Positions 60,119 through 64,000 of a DNA stretch of 64,000 nucleotides are shown one piece after another. Numbering within the stretch: position 1 is the first letter of the stretch; every line of letters begins with the position of its first letter. The notes beneath the pieces were generated by a model, which worked only from the letters and a program-made list of their open reading frames with translations, made no database searches and was not told the DNA's origin. This DNA comes from Caulobacter sp. (GTDB lineage: Bacteria; Pseudomonadota; Alphaproteobacteria; Caulobacterales; Caulobacteraceae). Where the stretch lies: assembly GCA_030683005.1 (NCBI GenBank), contig JAUXMY010000043.1:1-64000 (forward strand). The letters are read 5' to 3'. A program made the position numbers and the translations under genes.

Positions 60119-62428
60119 ATGGATCCGATGGACGCCATCCGGACGACGTTCTTCATCGAGTGCGACGAGCTTCTCGCGCAACTCGAGGAAGGCCTGATGG
60201 CCATGGAGCAGGGCTCGGCGGACTCCGAGACGATCAACTCGGTGTTTCGCGCGGTGCACTCGGTAAAGGGCGGGGGCGGGGCCTTCGGCCTCGACCCGCT
60301 CGTGCGTTTCAGCCACGTCTTCGAGACCCTGCTCGATCAGATCCGCTCCTCCCAGGTCGAGCCGACCGAAGCGGTGGTGGCCACGCTGCTGCGCGCCGCC
60401 GACATGCTGGCCGACCACGTCAGCGCCGCCCGTGACGGCGGCGGCGTCGACGAGGCCCGCTCCGAACAGATCGCCGCGGCGATCATGTCCCACACCATCG
60501 GCGGTTCGGCGACGGGAGCCTATGAGCCCGAGCCGGCCGAGATCGAGGGCATCGACTTCAAGCCGCAGATGATCTCGCTGGACCTGCCGGCGGCGGAGCC
60601 GGCGGCCGACTTCGACATCTCGGCCCTGCTGGCCAGCGCCGCCGCGGAGCCGGCCGGCGAGCCGGTCGCCAACGACGAGGAGGGCGGCTGGGTCGTCAAC
60701 TTCGCCCCGCACGCGTCGCTTTACGCCAAGGCCAACGACTCCGCCCTCGTGCTTCGCGAACTGGCCAGCCTCGGCGAGGCGGTCATCACCGTGAATGATG
60801 AGGCGTTGCCGACCCTCGACGAGATGGATCCGGCCGGCGCCTATCTGGGCTGGACGGTTCGCCTGCCCGGCAGCGTGGTCGAGGAAGACATCCGCGACGC
60901 CTTCGCGTTCGTCGACGAGGACTGCGACCTGGAAATAACGCGCGAAGACGGCGTCCAGGGCGGCCCGGACATCGCGGCCCTGCTGGCCGGCGCGGCCGAG
61001 CCGGTCCCGGCGGCCGCGGAGCCCGCCGATCTGCTGTCCTCGCTCCTGCAAGGCGCCGTGGAAGCCCCGGCGGCGGCCCCTGCCGCCGTTGCGACGCCGC
61101 CGGCTCCGGACAAGCCCTTCAACCTGATGGATCTGGCGCCGCACGTGGATACACTGACCCAGTCCGCGCCGTCGGCGCCCGCTCCGGCCCCGGCCGCCGC
61201 CAATGCGCCGCCCGCGCCGCCGCCGCCCCAGACCATTCGCGTCGACCTCGATCGCGTTGACCGGCTGATCAACCTGGTCGGCGAACTGGTCATCAACCAG
61301 GCCATGCTGGCCCAGCGGGTCATGGAAAGCGGCGCCGGCAAGGCGACCGACGTGAACCTGGCCATCACCGACCTGGAGCTTCTGACCCGGAACATCCAGG
61401 ACAGCGTCATGGCGATCCGCGCCCAGCCGGTGAAGTCGGTGTTCCAGCGCATGCCGCGCCTGGTCCGCGAAGTCGGAGAGGCCACCGGCAAACGCGTGAA
61501 GCTGGTCACCGAGGGTGAAGGCACCGAGGTGGACAAGACCGTGGTCGAGAAGCTGTCCGACCCGATCACCCACATGATCCGCAACGCCATCGACCACGGC
61601 CTGGAGACCCCCGCCGAGCGCGAGGCCGCCGGCAAGTCGGCCGAGGGTGTCGTGCGCCTGACCGCCGCCCACCGCAGCGGCCGGATCGTCATCGAGGTCT
61701 CCGACGACGGACGCGGCGTCGACCGCGTGCGCGTCAGGGCCAAGGCCATCGAGAAGGGCCTGATCACCGCCGACGCCCAGATGACCGACGAGGAGATCGA
61801 CAACCTGATCTTCGCGCCCGGCTTCTCCACCGCCGCCAGCGTGTCCGACATCTCGGGGCGCGGCGTCGGCATGGACGTGGTCAAGCGCTCGGTCCAGGCG
61901 CTGGGCGGACGCATCACCATCATCTCGACGCCCGGCCAGGGCTCGCGCTTCTCGCTCAGCCTGCCGCTGACGCTGGCGGTGCTGGACGGCATGGTGGTGA
62001 CTGTCGGCGATCAGACCCTCGTCGCGCCGCTGACCACGATCATCGAAAGCCTCAAGCCCCGCGCCGGCGATGTCCGTCCGCTGGGTCCCAACAACTTCGT
62101 GCTGAAGATCCGCGACGCCTTCGTGCCGCTGATCGACACCGGCGCAGCGCTGGGCTTCGGCAAGTCGAAGTTCGATCCGACCGAGGGCGTCGCCCTGCTG
62201 GTCGAAAGCGACGTAGCGGGCCAGGTCGCCCTGATGGTCGATCACATCCAGGGTCAGCGCCAGGTCGTGATCAAGAGCCTCGAGACCAACTACAAGCCGA
62301 CCGACGGCGTCGCCGCCGCGACCATTCTGGGCGACGGCCGCGTCGCCCTGATCCTCGATATCGACGGGCTGGTGACGGCCCATCGCAAGGCGCCGCCGCG
62401 CGCCGACACCCTGGCCATGACTGGATGA
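60119..62428 (+). CDS. cheA: Chemotaxis histidine kinase CheA
   Basis: 769 residues with all five domains. P1 HPt with His47 ([15 protein letters not shown]), a P2-like CheY/CheB docking domain (about 195-285; [20 protein letters not shown]), P3 dimerisation helices ([20 protein letters not shown]), P4 ATPase with N box ([16 protein letters not shown]), G1 ([16 protein letters not shown]), the F box and G2 ([18 protein letters not shown]), and a CheW-like P5. Long Ala/Pro linkers separate P1, P2 and P3. It autophosphorylates under receptor control. It overlaps cheW by four bases. Confidence 0.97.
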   Translation: MDPMDAIRTTFFIECDELLAQLEEGLMAMEQGSADSETINSVFRAVHSVKGGGGAFGLDPLVRFSHVFETLLDQIRSSQVEPTEAVVATLLRAADMLADHVSAARDGGGVDEARSEQIAAAIMSHTIGGSATGAYEPEPAEIEGIDFKPQMISLDLPAAEPAADFDISALLASAAAEPAGEPVANDEEGGWVVNFAPHASLYAKANDSALVLRELASLGEAVITVNDEALPTLDEMDPAGAYLGWTVRLPGSVVEEDIRDAFAFVDEDCDLEITREDGVQGGPDIAALLAGAAEPVPAAAEPADLLSSLLQGAVEAPAAAPAAVATPPAPDKPFNLMDLAPHVDTLTQSAPSAPAPAPAAANAPPAPPPPQTIRVDLDRVDRLINLVGELVINQAMLAQRVMESGAGKATDVNLAITDLELLTRNIQDSVMAIRAQPVKSVFQRMPRLVREVGEATGKRVKLVTEGEGTEVDKTVVEKLSDPITHMIRNAIDHGLETPAEREAAGKSAEGVVRLTAAHRSGRIVIEVSDDGRGVDRVRVRAKAIEKGLITADAQMTDEEIDNLIFAPGFSTAASVSDISGRGVGMDVVKRSVQALGGRITIISTPGQGSRFSLSLPLTLAVLDGMVVTVGDQTLVAPLTTIIESLKPRAGDVRPLGPNNFVLKIRDAFVPLIDTGAALGFGKSKFDPTEGVALLVESDVAGQVALMVDHIQGQRQVVIKSLETNYKPTDGVAAATILGDGRVALILDIDGLVTAHRKAPPRADTLAMTG

Positions 62429-62898
62429 TGACCATGACCGAGCTTTCCCTCGACGGCCGCGACGGCAGCGAACTGATCTCCTTCCGCATCGGCGAGCAGG
62501 AGTTCTGCGTGGACATCATGGCCGTGCGCGAGATCCGCGGCTGGACCCCGGCCACGCCGGTGCCGCACTCGCCCCGCTTTGTCCGTGGCGTGATCAACCT
62601 GCGCGGCGCGGTGTTGCCGGTCATCGACCTGGCCGACCGGCTGGGTCTGGGCGCCGCGGTCGAGACCGCCCGCCACGTCATCATCGTGGTTCAGATCGGC
62701 AGCCGCATCGTGGGCCTGCTGGTCGACGCCGTCTGCGACATCCTCTCGACGGCCGATCACACCGTCCAGAAGACCCCGGACCTGGCCGGCGACCACATGC
62801 AGAACTTCGTGAAGGGCCTGATCGCGCTCGACGGGCGGATGATCAGCCTGATCGACCTGGGCCTGGTGCTGGACACCCACCAGGCGGAGGCGGCCTGA
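62425..62898 (+). CDS. cheW: Chemotaxis coupling protein CheW
   Basis: A 157-residue adaptor that ties receptors to Che[41 protein letters not shown] and [20 protein letters not shown] are the family motifs. The start overlaps the end of cheA (ATGA) and cheR follows after five bases. Confidence 0.96.
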   Translation: MMTMTELSLDGRDGSELISFRIGEQEFCVDIMAVREIRGWTPATPVPHSPRFVRGVINLRGAVLPVIDLADRLGLGAAVETARHVIIVVQIGSRIVGLLVDAVCDILSTADHTVQKTPDLAGDHMQNFVKGLIALDGRMISLIDLGLVLDTHQAEAA

Positions 62899-62903
62899 CA
62901 CCC

Positions 62904-63779
62904 ATGGCCGGCGCAGAACTCGCCTCGACAACACCCAGGGACGCCGGCCGTGAGTTCGCCTTCACGACCGAAGATTTCCGCACGATCGCCGCGGTGCTTC
63001 ACGGCGACGCGGGCATCTACCTGCCCGACACCAAGGCGACGCTCGTCTACTCGCGGCTGGCCAAGCGGCTGCGCCTGCTGGGCATGTCCAGCTTCCGCGA
63101 CTACTGCGCGCTCATCCAGGGGCAGCAGGGCGTCGACGAACGCCAGGCGATGCTGGCGGCCCTGACCACCAACGTCACCCGCTTCTTCCGCGAGCCGCAC
63201 CACTTCGAGCATCTGCGTGACACCGTGATGCCGATCCTGGCCGCCAGGGCCAGGGCCGGCGGCCGCGTGCGCCTCTGGTCGGCCGCCTGTTCCACGGGGC
63301 AGGAGCCCTATTCGATGGCGCTGAGCGTGCTGGCCGCGCTGCCCGACGCGGCGCGCCATGACGTCAGGATCCTGGCCACCGACATCGACCCCAACGTCGT
63401 GCAGACTGCGCGCGAGGCGGTCTACAGCCGCGAAGCGCTCGACGCCGTGCCGGCGAGCGACCGCAAGCACCTGCGCAAGGCGCCGGAGGCCGGCGTCGAC
63501 ATGTGGCGGATGTCGGAAGAGACCCAGGAACTCATCACCTTCCGCGAGCTGAACCTGATCAAGCCCTGGCCGATGAAGGGCCGGTTCGACGTCATCTTCT
63601 GCCGCAACGTGGTGATCTACTTCGACGACGCCACCCAGGAGCAGGTCTGGCGCAAGTTCATCGACGTGATGAGCCCCGGCGCGCGCCTCTACATCGGCCA
63701 CTCCGAGCGGGTGACCGGCGACGGCGGGCGGCTGACCAGCGACGGCCTGACCGTCTACAAGGTCGGGGGCCAGCTGTGA
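62904..63779 (+). CDS. cheR: Chemotaxis protein methyltransferase CheR
   Basis: A 291-residue SAM-dependent methyltransferase that adds methyl groups to glutamates of chemoreceptors. The N-terminal helical domain ([20 protein letters not shown]) is followed by the SAM site ([20 protein letters not shown]), [20 protein letters not shown] and [20 protein letters not shown]. No C-terminal TPR or pentapeptide-binding extension. Its stop overlaps the cheB start. Confidence 0.96.
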   Translation: MAGAELASTTPRDAGREFAFTTEDFRTIAAVLHGDAGIYLPDTKATLVYSRLAKRLRLLGMSSFRDYCALIQGQQGVDERQAMLAALTTNVTRFFREPHHFEHLRDTVMPILAARARAGGRVRLWSAACSTGQEPYSMALSVLAALPDAARHDVRILATDIDPNVVQTAREAVYSREALDAVPASDRKHLRKAPEAGVDMWRMSEETQELITFRELNLIKPWPMKGRFDVIFCRNVVIYFDDATQEQVWRKFIDVMSPGARLYIGHSERVTGDGGRLTSDGLTVYKVGGQL

Positions 63780-64000
63780 GCGTCCGCGTCCTCATTGTCG
63801 ACGACTCGGCCACCATGCGCGGCGTCATCGCCGCGGTGCTGCGCCGCGACCCCGAGATCGAGGTGGTCGGCTCGGCCGGCGACCCGCTGGAAGCCCGCGA
63901 AGCGATCAAGCGGCTGAACCCGGACGTGGTGACGCTGGACGTCGAGATGCCGAACATGAACGGCATCGAGTTCCTGGAACGGATCATGCGGCTGCGGCCG
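63776..64000 (+). CDS. cheB: Chemotaxis methylesterase CheB (5' part)
   Basis: The first 75 codons of the receiver domain of CheB, cut off by the window end. It begins with GTG overlapping the cheR stop (GTGA). [20 protein letters not shown] and [20 protein letters not shown] are typical of CheB rather than CheY. The methylesterase domain would lie beyond 64000. Confidence 0.9.
   Translation, partial: MSVRVLIVDDSATMRGVIAAVLRRDPEIEVVGSAGDPLEAREAIKRLNPDVVTLDVEMPNMNGIEFLERIMRLRP

Noticed and set aside
60068..62383. A minus-strand open frame of ~770 codons opposite cheA
   Set aside because: No family resemblance; antisense shadow caused by codon bias in cheA.

Overview
The window is GC-rich chromosomal DNA (third codon positions almost all G or C) from an alphaproteobacterium, most probably of the Caulobacteraceae (Caulobacter/Phenylobacterium type). 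The evidence is the ptsP-lysC / ubiG and comF-grxC-nitrilase-DUF1178 neighbourhoods, the ispG-rodZ pair, the secA / parvulin / argJ neighbourhood, a che operon of alphaproteobacterial layout, and TonB-dependent nutrient uptake. No tRNA, rRNA, CRISPR, transposase or integrase was found. Species-level identity is inference.

Layout. 1-605 is the 3' end of rpoD with a clear intrinsic terminator. 0.8-10 kb holds small conserved-domain genes (DUF2256, DUF1428, an ArsR/AHSA1 pair, DUF998, a TIGR02466 oxygenase), a Tat-exported type-B carboxylesterase and a zinc alcohol dehydrogenase. 10-11.4 kb has two tandem related DNA-binding-type proteins of unknown role. 11.5-33.1 kb is a housekeeping block: ispG, rodZ, ptsP, lysC, ubiG, an amidase/glucosaminidase fusion, DUF1178, nitrilase, grxC, comF, a methyltransferase, a Flp-type pilin, a mutT-like gene, kdsA, an acyltransferase, argJ, a parvulin lipoprotein, a LOG-family protein and secA. 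33.2-42 kb is accessory metabolism: carotenoid-cleavage-type oxygenase, DUF2855 with a divergent TetR, epoxide hydrolase, two related 2OG-oxygenase-fold proteins, threonine aldolase and acyl-CoA dehydrogenase.

42.1-58.8 kb is the most interesting part. A LysR regulator is followed by dgcN and dgcA (D-glutamate N-acetyltransferase and N-acetyl-D-glutamate racemase). A tightly packed same-strand series then carries a TonB-dependent receptor, an exported D-aminoacylase-like amidohydrolase, an acidic-amino-acid DAACS symporter, two different exported gamma-glutamyltransferases, a DapA-superfamily aldolase, an SDR protein, an RraA/HMG-aldolase-like protein, an exported dienelactone-hydrolase-like protein and an XRE-cupin regulator. 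Read together it looks like a complete import-and-degrade route for gamma-linked and/or N-acylated (D-)glutamate compounds: outer-membrane uptake, periplasmic cleavage, inner-membrane import of the released acidic amino acid, then conversion of D-Glu to N-acetyl-L-Glu. That reading is inference from gene content.

59.4-64.0 kb is a chemotaxis operon (STAS, cheY, cheA, cheW, cheR, cheB, the last cut by the window end). Several families of dispersed intergenic inverted repeats run through the window. One family shows compensating base changes between its stem arms in different copies.
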